Below are positions 21,719 through 32,773 of a DNA stretch of 64,000 nucleotides, piece after piece. The translations under genes and the position numbers were made by a program. Position 1 is the stretch's first letter; each line of letters starts with the position of its first letter. The DNA is from Lineus longissimus (Eukaryota > Nemertea > Pilidiophora > Heteronemertea > Lineidae): positions 5,518,001 to 5,582,000 of the forward strand of contig NC_088323.1 of assembly GCF_910592395.1 (NCBI RefSeq), read 5' to 3'. The notes below the pieces were generated by a model that saw only the letters and a program-made list of their open reading frames with translations, was not told the DNA's origin and did no database searches.

Positions 21719-22129
21719 AAGTCAGCTGGCCTTGAACGTTGCATTAGCAAAGAATCGTTATATCATATACAGATCGGGGTTATTTTTAACCACGATCCCT
21801 AATAGGTAAAATGTCCTGACATTCTATTAGACTGCAATATACTATAGTCGTGCCGGACTGTTGTTGGACTTGCTGATCGATTACTTGCAATGCCCCTTTT
21901 GTTTTCAGTTGTCCAAGTGGCCTTTATGCAGGAGGAATGGCCAATGCCTGTCCCCCCCCCCCCCCCAACACCCTTCGTCCGTGTGTGTCTCCGCAGGACT
22001 AACCATATAAATTTTCGTCTCATTTCAGCAGTTCAGGGAGATGTTCATACGAGAATGTAACGCCCGGAGGGCTGCTGACAGTCTTTCATCGTGGAACTCA
22101 ACGCCCGGCTCCTGATATCCATTGACATT

Positions 22130-23290
22130 GTTTATGATCGTAGCAGGAGCTGTTTTGAGAGTTTGATTGCCAATAAACAAAGAACATATTGTTTCATGAA
22201 AGTCCATTGTTCTTCTGTGCATTGAGGAGAAATGCACGGGCAGACAGGTAATGATTTGTGTCATTGCTAATGAAGATGTGCAATTGTTTTAATTTGATGC
22301 ATAGAAAGAAAGAAAGAACATAGAACATTCCTGTGTGAATAAACAAACAACATTGTTTGATTAAAGTCCATTCTTCTTTGTTGAGCTTGATTGCCAATAA
22401 ACAAACAACATATTGTTTTATGAAAGTCGATTGTTCTTTGATTCTGTACGGATTGGTGTTATTGCCAACGAAGAAGTCCAATCGTGTTTATTTGATGCAA
22501 AGATTCATTACTGTTGATTGTTCTGTGAACGGATAGAACATTGTTCAGACTGATTGGTTATAAAGAAGTGGAATTCTAATTGTGTTTATTTGATTCCAGG
22601 CAATAGAACATTCATTTCTGTTGAATGGATACAAACAAAGAACACTGTTGAGACTGATTTGTTATAAAGAAGTGGAATTTTAATTGTGTTTATTTGATGC
22701 AGATCTTCATTGTTCTTTGATTCCAGGATATAGAACATTCATTACTGTTGATTGTTCTGTGAATGGATACAAACAAAGAACATTATTCAGACTGATTTGT
22801 TATAAAGAAGTCGAATTCTAATTGTGTTTATTTTATGCCAGGATATAGAACATGCATTACTGTTGATTGTTCTGTGAATAGATACAAACAAAGAACATTA
22901 TTCAGACTGATTTGTTATAAAGAAGTCGAATTCTAATTGTGTTTATTTGATGCAGATCTTCTTTGATTCCAGGCTATAGAACATTCATTACTGTTGATTG
23001 TTCTGTGAATGGATACAAACAAAGAACATTGTTCAGACTGATTGGTTACAAGAAGTGGAATTCTAATTGTGTCTATTTGATGCAGATCTTCATTGTTCTT
23101 TCATTCCAGGATATAGAACATTCATTACTGTTGATTGTTCTGACTGATTTGTTATAAAGAAGTCGAATTCTAATTGTGTTTATTTGATGCAGATCTTCTT
23201 TCATTCCAGGATATAGAACATTGTTTGATGTATGTCCTCGGTCTTATCAAAGACAGTGTTGATTACAATAGGATACAAACAACATTAGTT
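22130..23290 (+). repeat. Complex tandem array of ~115-140-bp units
   Basis: At least five units between about 22500 and 23230 share ATAGAACATTCATTACTGTT, GGATACAAACAAAGAACATT, CAGACTGATTTGTTATAAAG and GTGTTTATTTGATGCAG. Related shorter units with CAATAAACAAACAACATATT lie at about 22165-22480. No coding potential is supported. Confidence 0.85.
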
Positions 23291-23299
23291 GATTAAAGT

Positions 23300-25730
23300 C
23301 ATCCCTGCATATCTTCTGTCTTATCAATGAACATGTGTGAATAAAGAACAATGTTTTATGAAGGTCGATTGTTACATTAGTCTATTATGCAGGTCTTCTG
23401 TCTTATTAATCAACATGTATCCCTGTCAAGATGAATAGAGCATGTCATGGATGAATATTCATTGACTCCGGAGCCTAGAATATATGTGTGCCTGTCCTCG
23501 ATATTTTAGAGAATACAGGAAACCAAAATAGTGGGTGCCGGTAGTGTATATGTTTTGAATATGTGTACTGTCATCGTGGATATTTTAGAGAAATCGTCAA
23601 GAGGAGGGGGGTAGTGTATATTTTAGAGAAGTTTTAACAGCTGGCGCATGCCAAAAAAAAATCCGGCGTGGATTCGCTCCGTAACTTTTTGACGAGAAAA
23701 AGAGTTTTGAGGGGGTAGTCATGCAAATTGGCTGTTGTCATGACTATGAACCCCCTCTAAGGTTCAGTGAAGACACAAAAGTCAGTAAACAGGTGTTTAT
23801 TCATGATCGGAAAATATGATACAGCAGAAGAGTTTTACATACGGTTTTAAAGCGTTGGCCATATGATTTTAAGTTGGTGCGAGTAGTACCTATGGCCAAC
23901 AATTGTTCCTTATAGTTCCAAAGTTCATTATGGTATTGTTTATTCATGATTGAAAATTACATTCAATACGTTAAGATGACTTCGAGGATTGGCGGAGTCT
24001 TGGTGTCGAACGGATGTCAAGGGAAGTGGACGATTTCGATTTCGTTGAGGGGACGTGGACGATTTCGTTGAGAGGCTTAAACGAAAGAAAAGTAAAATTT
24101 TGAGAGAGGATTGTAAAAGTATAAACTAGACAGAAAAACGAACGAACAAGTTTCGATCACGTAGCGAATACGGGTCTTGCTGTCATAAGCATCAGCTAAA
24201 AAGCAATGATCCTATATAGCCAACCCTTGAAAGACTGGATAATAAGAATATCTCTAGTTTGATATCAACATGAGGAAGGGATTCCGATGAAAGTACATCA
24301 TACTAACACCAATGTGCATGGCTATAGAAACCATCAACCTATTGAGAGAACAAGGCACATGGCTATGTAGAAAGAAAGAACCCAAACAGTTGAGCTGATC
24401 TTGCATTGTTGGCCGAAATCACGTAACAAATGCCAAAACGCGAGAATGAAGATTGACCTTTATGGTCATTTTAATGAGAGGTCAAATAGTAAAAACATTT
24501 ACAAATCTACTTACCATATCATTTTCTCTGGTATCGATGGCTCGATGACAAGTTAAAGGTATCCTAATATCCTTATATCCAGATATCAATGTGGTTTTCC
24601 CATCGCCGGCAAGTGGCGCCAGCATCTATGAATATCATAAACTGACGTAAGAGATCCTTGAGGCATGGCGGCACAGATATCACAGCAGGGCCGGTTAACT
24701 CAATATGGTCAACATCCTCGAATAATCAGTCAGTCGTATCTTCCTCCCCTTCCACCGGTCGTTAGTGCCGAGTATTGTCGATTGCTTTATCAATTTATCT
24801 GAAAAAAAATAAGAACGTTTGAAATTTATAAGTTTGCACAAAGGAGCAGCTCATGTCACCTGTCTTCATCATAGACACCTTTCGAAAATAAATGTCGTTT
24901 ACCATGAAATCAAAGTCATCATCACCAAAAGCATGCATTCAAAATATCATGAACATTGGAAGACATGGACAGCTTCAAGTAAATTGTTTGAATAAGCTTG
25001 TATATTTGTACTATTATTCCATAGTAAACATACGTTGCCTGTGAAAAGGGTCTTTTCAAAATGGCCGACATTTATTTACCCAGGTTGCCTTTCACTATCA
25101 GAATTGAAAGACTCTGATACTAACCATGAGGTTTTGGAAAGAACTAGTTTTGAACTCACCTTCCACTGAAGGCCAATGTCCAGAAATGGGTATAGGCCAA
25201 CACATTTGTATGACGTTGATCATATGACAAATCTATACCTTTCCAGGAATTTTATTTCATAATCCTAAAGATGTAACAGCCAGCATGGCCATAAACAGTG
25301 ACGTAAGAGCTTGGTGAAATGACATGTTATTCACATTACATGACTTGTAACTGAGGTGGAGACAAAACCGCACAGCGAAGACAGGCAGTTTTGCCATGGA
25401 AGAAATTGAAAAAAACTGCCAATAAAATCACCATTTACTCATAAACTATAGACGATTTTTTCTTCAAAACGCCAGCTTGCCCGAGCAATAACCCTTAATT
25501 ACGCATTGATAACGTTTTTTGGCAGATACCGCCATTTTGGCTAGACCTAAATCCTAAAGCAATTAGAACACTTTTCAATTAATTAAATACAAAAAATGTA
25601 CTCATTTAAATCCCAGGAGGACGTTTTAAAGGAGTTCTGGGCTGCTCAAAGAACTTTCTAGACTTCCATGTGCTCAAGCCGCAATGAAGTATAGAGATTA
25701 CACCAAAAAGTCGTCTGACATGTCTAAAGG
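23300..25730. other. Intergenic, nothing recognisable
   Basis: AT-rich sequence with no splice-supported exon, RNA gene or clear repeat structure. The open frames here are short and show no family motifs. Confidence 0.4.
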
Positions 25731-25739
25731 CCTATTACA

Positions 25740-27480
25740 AAGAGCCATATCGAACCCGCGAGAACTTTACTCCACTCACTATCGACAAAAGCGATTTTCA
25801 GATATTCTCTTACCGGAATAAAGACATAATATAGAAAAATCGGGAGAGCAGGCCCGATTCTCAATGGCATCGGACATTTTTTTTCTGACTCAAACTGAGG
25901 CCGAGAACAAGGGCCTCAAATTCGCCAAGCAAGGGTTTAGGAAAGCGGGAGTTTCAAATATGATTTATTTGGAGGAACGATCAGTCCACAAGAACCCACC
26001 GACCGCAGTAAAACTTTCATGCCGAAAATAATGACTGCCGTCGTAAATCTCTCATATCAAATGAAACATTGACAAGGCCTGATCGGGCGTTACGGCAGCA
26101 GATACTATCGAACAAGAAAAGCCATGCAGCCACCGCGTGCAGTCGCGAGTAAATTGGTCTTTCTCCAGTAAATGGTATTTTTCCAGTAGGAATACAATCG
26201 GGTTTATTTACCAGCGGACACTGCAAAAAAGCACTGGGTAATCTGATTTTTTTCTCCCGTATAATATAATACAAGGTACCTTTGGTTCCGAGCAACCTCA
26301 TGACGTTGGCGCTCTCAAGAGCGACTGGTTGCGGCGTAAATGGTCCTTCTCCCGTACGGATACATTTATGTATGTGTCGCACCATAACCAAACCATTGGT
26401 CAGAGCAAAAGATATTCCCATGTGGGTAGCCACTTCCTGTCCCAAAAGCAAAACACTCGACCCCGCTGTCAACATCTACCGTAGGAATATCAACAGATGC
26501 GTGCGAGGTTTAGGAGTTGTCATGTACCGAGTTCGTGAGGACCCGAGGACAGTGCTTTTTGCTGTCGATATGCAGGCAAGGACAGCATGCATATGGTTTC
26601 GGTGAATACCACATATGTACGCCTATGTGAGGAAAATCAAACCGAACTTCCAGTCCTATTGCCTGCGCTTGATAACCAAGAGCCAAGTCGAACCTGCGAG
26701 AACTTTACTTACCCTCTATCGACACTTCATCCTCTTGCAACAGGGCCTTCAGCACGACTTTTCCTTACGCATGTTTCCGAGTAAGTATGTATCGAGTGAA
26801 ATGGCCCGATATTGTCAGGATCCCGACACTTAAGATCGACACAAGCGACTTTCAGATATTATCTTACCGGAATAAAGACACAATATTGGAAAACCGGGAC
26901 AGCAGTCCACGCTTGTCAATGGTATCCGACATATTTTTCCTGACTTATACTGTGGCCAAGAACAAGGGGCCTACAAATTCGCCATGCAAGGGCCTCGGAA
27001 AGCGAGATATTCAAATTTATTTTATTTGGAGGAACGACCAGTCCACAAAAACCCACCGACCGCTAACATTATTTGATAGAGCGTTTCTCTTAATAAAACA
27101 TTGATAAGGCCTAATCGGGCGTTGGGCTACTGGCAGCAGATACTTTCGAATAATACCAGCCATGCAGTCTACCGGGTGCAGAGTAGGCCTAAATGGTCTT
27201 TCTCCAGTATCAGATGACGCTGGCGCTCAGTCTCAAGAGCGACTGGCGCGGCGCTAATGGTCGTTCTCCCGTAGGGATACATTTATGTATGTGTCGCCCG
27301 ATAACCAAACCATTGCTCAGAGCAAAAGATATTCTCATGTGGGTAGCCACTTTCTGTCCCCAAAACAAAACACTCGACACGCTGTCAACTTCTAGCGTAG
27401 GAATATCAAAAGATGCGTAGGAGGTTTAGGAGCTGTGGTGTACCAGAGTTCTTGAGGACGCAAGGACAATATGCTTTTTG
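25740..27480 (+). repeat. Two tandem copies of a ~1-kb segment
   Basis: Copy 1 begins near 25745 and copy 2 near 26681. Matching landmarks include GCGAGAACTTTACT (25760 and 26695), TTACCGGAATAAAGACA (25811 and 26864), GGAGGAACGA-CAGTCCACAA (25972 and 27029), CATTTATGTATGTGTCGC (26365 and 27281) and AAGATATTC-CATGTGGGTAG. Copy 2 has about 110 extra bp early on. Divergence is moderate, so this is not a recent assembly duplicate. Confidence 0.85.
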
Positions 27481-27945
27481 CTGTCGATATGCAGGCAAGG
27501 ACAGCTCATGCCCCTGAGATACCAGGCAAGTACCTAGCTCATGTACCTGAGGTAGGCAAGTGCCTAGCTCATGCCCCTGAGGTATGAGGCAAGTACCTAG
27601 CTCATGTACCTGAGGTACCAGGCAAGTACCAAGCTCATGCCCCTGAGGTACCAGGCAGGTACCTAGCTCATGCCCCTGAGGTACCAGGCAAGTACCTAGC
27701 TCATGCCCCTGAGGTACCAGGCAAGTACCAAGCTCATGCCCCTGAGGTACCAGGCAAGGACAGCTCATGCCCCTGAGATACCAGAAAAGTACCTAGCTCA
27801 TGCCCCGAGGTACCAGGCAAGTACCTAGCTCATGCCCCCGAGGTACCAGGCAAGTACCTAGCTCATGCCCCTGAGGTACGAGGCAAATACATGAGGTACC
27901 AGGCAAGTACCTAGCTCATGTACCTGTGGTATGTTGCAAGTACCC
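27480..27945 (+). repeat. Minisatellite of ~33-bp units
   Basis: About 13 units of 'CCAGGCAAGTACCTAGCTCA' followed by 'TGCCCCTGAGGTA', with small length variants. It adjoins the second copy of the 1-kb duplication. On the - strand the period keeps one frame open and gives a repeated GTCLVPQGHEL peptide, which I take as an artefact. Confidence 0.95.
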
Positions 27946-27949
27946 TTGG

Positions 27950-29285
27950 ATCACACACGCTATCAATGATTGTAATGGAAAATATGTTAAGCCTTGTTTT
28001 TTATCCTAGCGGTCCTTGGTGTCACAACAAAGGATCGCTACACTTTACTGACGGCAAGTGCTCACTTCTGAGTCCTTTTTAAGAAGAAATTAATAAATAG
28101 CTGTATGTCCTTGCTTATCTAATAGAGATTGCTCTGGTAGACCTTGAATTGCAACCAACAACCTCAGGTTTTGGTCTGCATTTTCAGTCTACTCGCTCGA
28201 TCTTGACCAGACAACCAAGGACTGCCAGCCCTGTAATAAGGATCCTCACTCTTCAGTGCAGTAAATAAAAGTAAAAACAAATTTCCTGCGCATCCCTCGT
28301 TTATTTCAACATCCATAAAATAAATGCGTTGGCTCTATGGCACCATCACAATTGCTAGACAACAACAAAACCGTATGATCCAAAGTCATGGTCAACCAAT
28401 CAAAAGAGAGAGTTGTTAAATTTGTCGCATGTCGCGTGTTTTTGGTGGAAGATAAATTTTCAGTGTCCTTTTTAATAAATCCACTATAAAAAGAAAAAGC
28501 AATTGAGAATTCTGCAAATTCTCTTTCACTAGTTTAAAATACTAGTCATTTTCATTTCAAAATCAAGTTGGGAAAGGATTTGGAAACGATTAATTAGGAT
28601 TGTCAATTTCTCTTCTCTGATTGGCTGACAGTCGATGGATAACATCGTTAAATGCATTTTCGACAAGATAAATTTTTTTTCCATAACCTTCAGCTTCCTT
28701 TCCAATACTAGGAATAATTACTCTAATATCACTAATATAAGGTCGGTAGCCAATCTTCATGCCTCGACTCTTTTATATATGGACCTCGACATCATTCTGA
28801 CGTCACACAATTTTTTTTCCACGCCAAGCTGATGATTAAGATATAGCGACCAATGCAACTCACTACTTCTGCAGATCGGTAATTCACCAGACCTTATAGA
28901 AGTGATAATAGAGTAGTACTATTCTAAATCTAAAAACCACTAATGACCAACACACTTTTTTGAAATAAAATCAAAATAACAGCTTTTGAGCCAAAATAAC
29001 TTTCAAGATTTCGAAGCAGCCAATCAATGGCAGTTCTGCAGAGGTCAAAGTTCAAGGACAAAGCTGAGGCTGGGGTCAAACTCAATGACAGAAGACAATT
29101 AGATTTTTAAAACGACTAATATAATAACAATGAAGGATCACGTATCAATGGGTTAAACAATTTGTTTTTTGTGTCATTTTGTGCCAAAACCTTTCTACTT
29201 GAACATGCCAAATTCCATTTTTTTGCAGAACAAATGCTAACTGTGCATTTCCCGCCCAATTCAATGAATTTTATAAACATTTGAA
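27950..29285. other. Intergenic, nothing recognisable
   Basis: AT-rich DNA without supported genes. Poly-T/poly-A runs and short direct repeats only. Confidence 0.4.
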
Positions 29286-29288
29286 TAT

Positions 29289-29452
29289 ACAGTAGAACCT
29301 CTCTATTAAGGACACCCTTGGGAGTGCCAAATTTTGTTCTTAACCGCGAGGTGTCCTGACTACAAAGGTAAATTGGAATGGAAACAACCATTTCGGTACC
29401 ACATGAAGGATGTGCTTGATAGAGTGGTGTCCGCTAAAGGGAGGTTCTACCG
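29289..29452. mobile_element. Short MITE-like element with AGTAGAACCTC ends
   Basis: The left end reads ACAGTAGAACCTCTCTATTA and the right end GGGAGGTTCTACC, so the termini are inverted repeats of about 11 bp around some 160 bp of non-coding sequence. A related element lies at 36961-37056, and its right end matches this one's left end in reverse complement. Confidence 0.65.
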
Positions 29453-29459
29453 AATATAA

Positions 29460-30970
29460 TTGACTGGATTCGTTTTCTTTTCCAAAACAGCATACATTTC
29501 AATATTATCCCTATTACTCACAGGCAGCTTTTGGATTAACGAAAAAGCAGTTTTGACAGAATTTTCAAAAATATATATCTACATGTTTATGAATATTTCA
29601 TAGAATACTCCACTTAACAAGTTTATCTAAAGTCCACCTTTGCCTTTCTAAAAGAGAGGGGTTTCCCTTTATTTGGCCAATTCATTTTTTAGTCTTCTCA
29701 AATTTGATGGGTGTATCATAAACATTGATGTAGAATTTCGATAATGCTACTTTCAAACTCAGAATTTAGGCCCTGCTTTTGAATTAGCATCTCATTAGCA
29801 TAGACTATATGGAAGCTTAACAATATTTCACTGGGCTTATTCGAATTCACACTAAAGGCACAATTCAAAATGACGGGGAGACCTCATCGTGTAATTAAAT
29901 CTTGTCAAAACGTAAAATCATCAATAATTTCAACACTCCATAATTTGACTTTCAAGAATCATTAAAACTGAAACAGAAATAAAATCATTCAGAAAACAAA
30001 ATCTTGCCTTTCTCATCCTTCTTTCCTTGGCTTTCGGATTTTAAATTCAAAGATTTCTGATTTCTGATTTCGACTTTTACTCATAACAAAATCTACATGC
30101 ATATTTGAAGAAAAAGTGATCACTGTCAGAGTAATGCCACAGCCACAGGGCCAAGGATATAGACACAGATTCATAGTAAAGAACCTTGACTAAATTCCAT
30201 GGTCCTATACTTTGACTCAAATAAAAAGAAAAGATGATTCGCTAAAATTAGATTATCAACGCTAAAATATCTTAAAACACACATAACTAAAAGTGGTTGC
30301 CATAGAATCAAAGACTATTAAAGGCCATCTGGAATTTATTTCTATAATCTTGAAATTCCTAGAAAAAATAAAATTTATTCTTTGATCTGGACCAAACATC
30401 TGTATGTTTAACACAATAAATTCCAGATGTCCATATATCTCAAACCTTAGTATTGCCACATGATTTCTAAAAATAAGTACCAAAATGAAAATAAATGATT
30501 TCCATTCCCAAACCTCAAATTCTACGAATTAGCCATTTGTAACTCTTTCAATAGTTTTTTCAATGCTAGTTTATTGCAATACGAACAGAATTCAGTGGAG
30601 GTTGCAAATTTGAATAAAGAGCCAGCTTTAGCATTAGGAGGGGGGCAATACGAAGGAGAGAACAGCTTCACCAAACCAGTTGTACACATTGCACAGGAAG
30701 ATTTCTAAGTTCAAATTCTTTATACCATGCGTTTCAAGTCGCGCTACCGCCTTCTCAGATGTTTCAGGATGCGTCTAAAGGTGGCAGCACTATTGCACAC
30801 ATGTGTACAACGACTAGATTATCCGAGGCAGTTTTGCAGCGAGAAAATCGCCTCTCACTGAATGAACTTCAGCACTTGCTTGTCCACCCCTGAAAGCTGA
30901 ATGGGACTGTACCTAACAATGCATGGACTGGGCCAAGCTGATGAAATAGGGGTGATATGTCACACAATTT
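29460..30970. other. Intergenic, nothing recognisable
   Basis: AT-rich sequence without splice-supported exons or clear repeats. Confidence 0.4.
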
Positions 30971-30974
30971 TCAT

Positions 30975-31235
30975 CCGAAAGTGAGTCATTTCAATGCAAA
31001 TTGAGTCATCTGAACTTAAAATGAGTCATTTCAAATCAAATGAGTCATTTCAAATCAAATGAGTCATTTTAACTCGAGCTGAATCACAAACTCAAAATGA
31101 GTCATTTTAACTTATAGCGAGTATTTTCAACTCAAACTGATTCAAATGAACTAAAAATGAGTCAAATGTACTCGATATGAGTCCTATGAACTCAAAATGA
31201 GTAATCTGAACTCAAAATAAGTCATCGGATCTCAA
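30975..31235 (+). repeat. ~20-bp minisatellite with repeated TGAGTCA motif
   Basis: Units like AAATGAGTCATTTCAAATC recur every 19-21 bp, with decay toward the right. Exact TGAGTCA occurs at 30982, 31002, 31022, 31041, 31060, 31098 and 31158. TGAGTCA is the AP-1/bZIP consensus; whether it is used is not known. Confidence 0.85.
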
Positions 31236-31239
31236 ACTA

Positions 31240-32773
31240 ACTGTACGCTGGACCTACCAGGCTGAAAATTTATGACAACAGTCTTGGCACTGAGTGAAAC
31301 GCTGACAATTAAAATGACCTCGAGGATTGGCCTGGACCAACCCAAACATGGAAGACAGCCCCACACAGCAACAAGGTCGGAAACTCGAAAGTCAACATCA
31401 CATAATATTTCCGACAAAGTTATTATCCACGACTACATTGAGGAGAGAGAGTAACACCAAAACATGTACTAAATTCATAGTCCACAATTTGAAATATTCT
31501 ACACGCAATTCTGAATTGACATCGGGTGAAATCTCTCAAAATGATAAATTTCCCGAAATCCAATTAATCAGATTTTCACCCGAAATCATGTCTTTGTTGC
31601 CGTTAGTTGGAGAGTTGACAGTGTGAAAGATTCTAACTCAAAATAGAGATTTTTTCCATGATTACATTTTTTCACAATTCAATTTTTATTATTACACTTT
31701 ATATATTTTTACGAACATTTATGTAATTGTCAGTGAAGTGCATTGATCGATGACTCGAGTCCTGGTCGTCGACGACATTCACAAATCTTGAGAAAAGTCT
31801 TACGAGAGTGATACTAAGTACTTTGATTCTTCGAGCGAACGCCCTTGGTCGTCAGGACTGTTACCATAGCAACAGCCTCAATCTCAACTCTGATATGTCG
31901 GGCGCCATCTAATTTCAAACATTTGAATTCTGACAAAAGTATACCGGGAGTACAACATTCAATGACAAAATAAAACCGTGATTAAAACATGAAATTAATT
32001 AACAGTAAAATCAATGAAAGAATTATCTAATTAAATTTGAAATTTTTTAAAATTAAAAGTGCATTTTTTTGGGAATATACCTGAAATTAACAGTGAAGAA
32101 TTATCTAATTAAATTTGAAATTTTTTTTAATTAAAAGTGCATTTTTTTGTGAATATACCTGATTTATGCTAATTGTGTCGGCACAGATTGTGTCAATTTT
32201 GTGCAATGTGCTTATGCTGTTATTGCTCTCACAGGAACACTAGGGAACACTCTAAAAATGGTAACACTTATGCACCGGTACATGTACCGAAATTCTAAAG
32301 ACAAAACTCCCAATAGGTGGCCGCAGCTGAATTTGGCTAAAATGGATTCGAGACGTAAATTGTGACATACTGGGTATGTAGTGTCAAATCGTCTACAGAT
32401 TCCCGATATGCGGAATTTGGAAACTGCTGCCAGAAATTTGGAATTTTCAAGAGTTACAGAGTCAACATAAATATGTACAATTCTTTTGGAATGGATATGC
32501 CAACAGTTTGAGTTCTTTTAAAGAAAGAACAAAACACAAAATTGTGTTTTAAAGAAACCAAGTTGAGTGGGTGCGACAGTAGACTGGGTGTGCAGAAATG
32601 CTAGAACAGCTAGGTAAATTGACAACTGAAGTTAAGAAAAAAACTCTGGTGAACGCATCAGACATTCTCATTTACATATTACACAAGGGTAAAACTTTTC
32701 GGCAGAATTCAAATTTTTTTAATGAAATTGTCCAGTTTGTTATTTATGGTCTCATTTCGTGGGAGGGCGCCCC
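31240..32773 (-). other. Probable 3' UTR and flank of the IA-2-like phosphatase gene
   Basis: Non-coding sequence downstream of the phosphatase stop (-, 32774). TTTATT on the + strand at 31685-31690 (AATAAA on the - strand) is one possible polyadenylation signal. A tandem duplication of about 75 bp lies at 32020-32160. No other gene is seen. Confidence 0.35.
32020..32160 (+). repeat. ~75-bp tandem duplication
   Basis: AGAATTATCTAATTAAATTT followed by AAAAGTGCATTTTTTTG and GAATATACCTGA occurs twice in succession with one-base length differences. Confidence 0.85.

Noticed and set aside
26017-26475. 152-codon - strand frame, the longest in the intergenic region
   Set aside because: It lies in the 1-kb duplication, the second copy does not keep the frame, and no motif or splice support is present.
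27406-27768. 120-codon - strand frame with repeated GTCLVPQGHEL
   Set aside because: 33-bp minisatellite artefact, also divisible by three.
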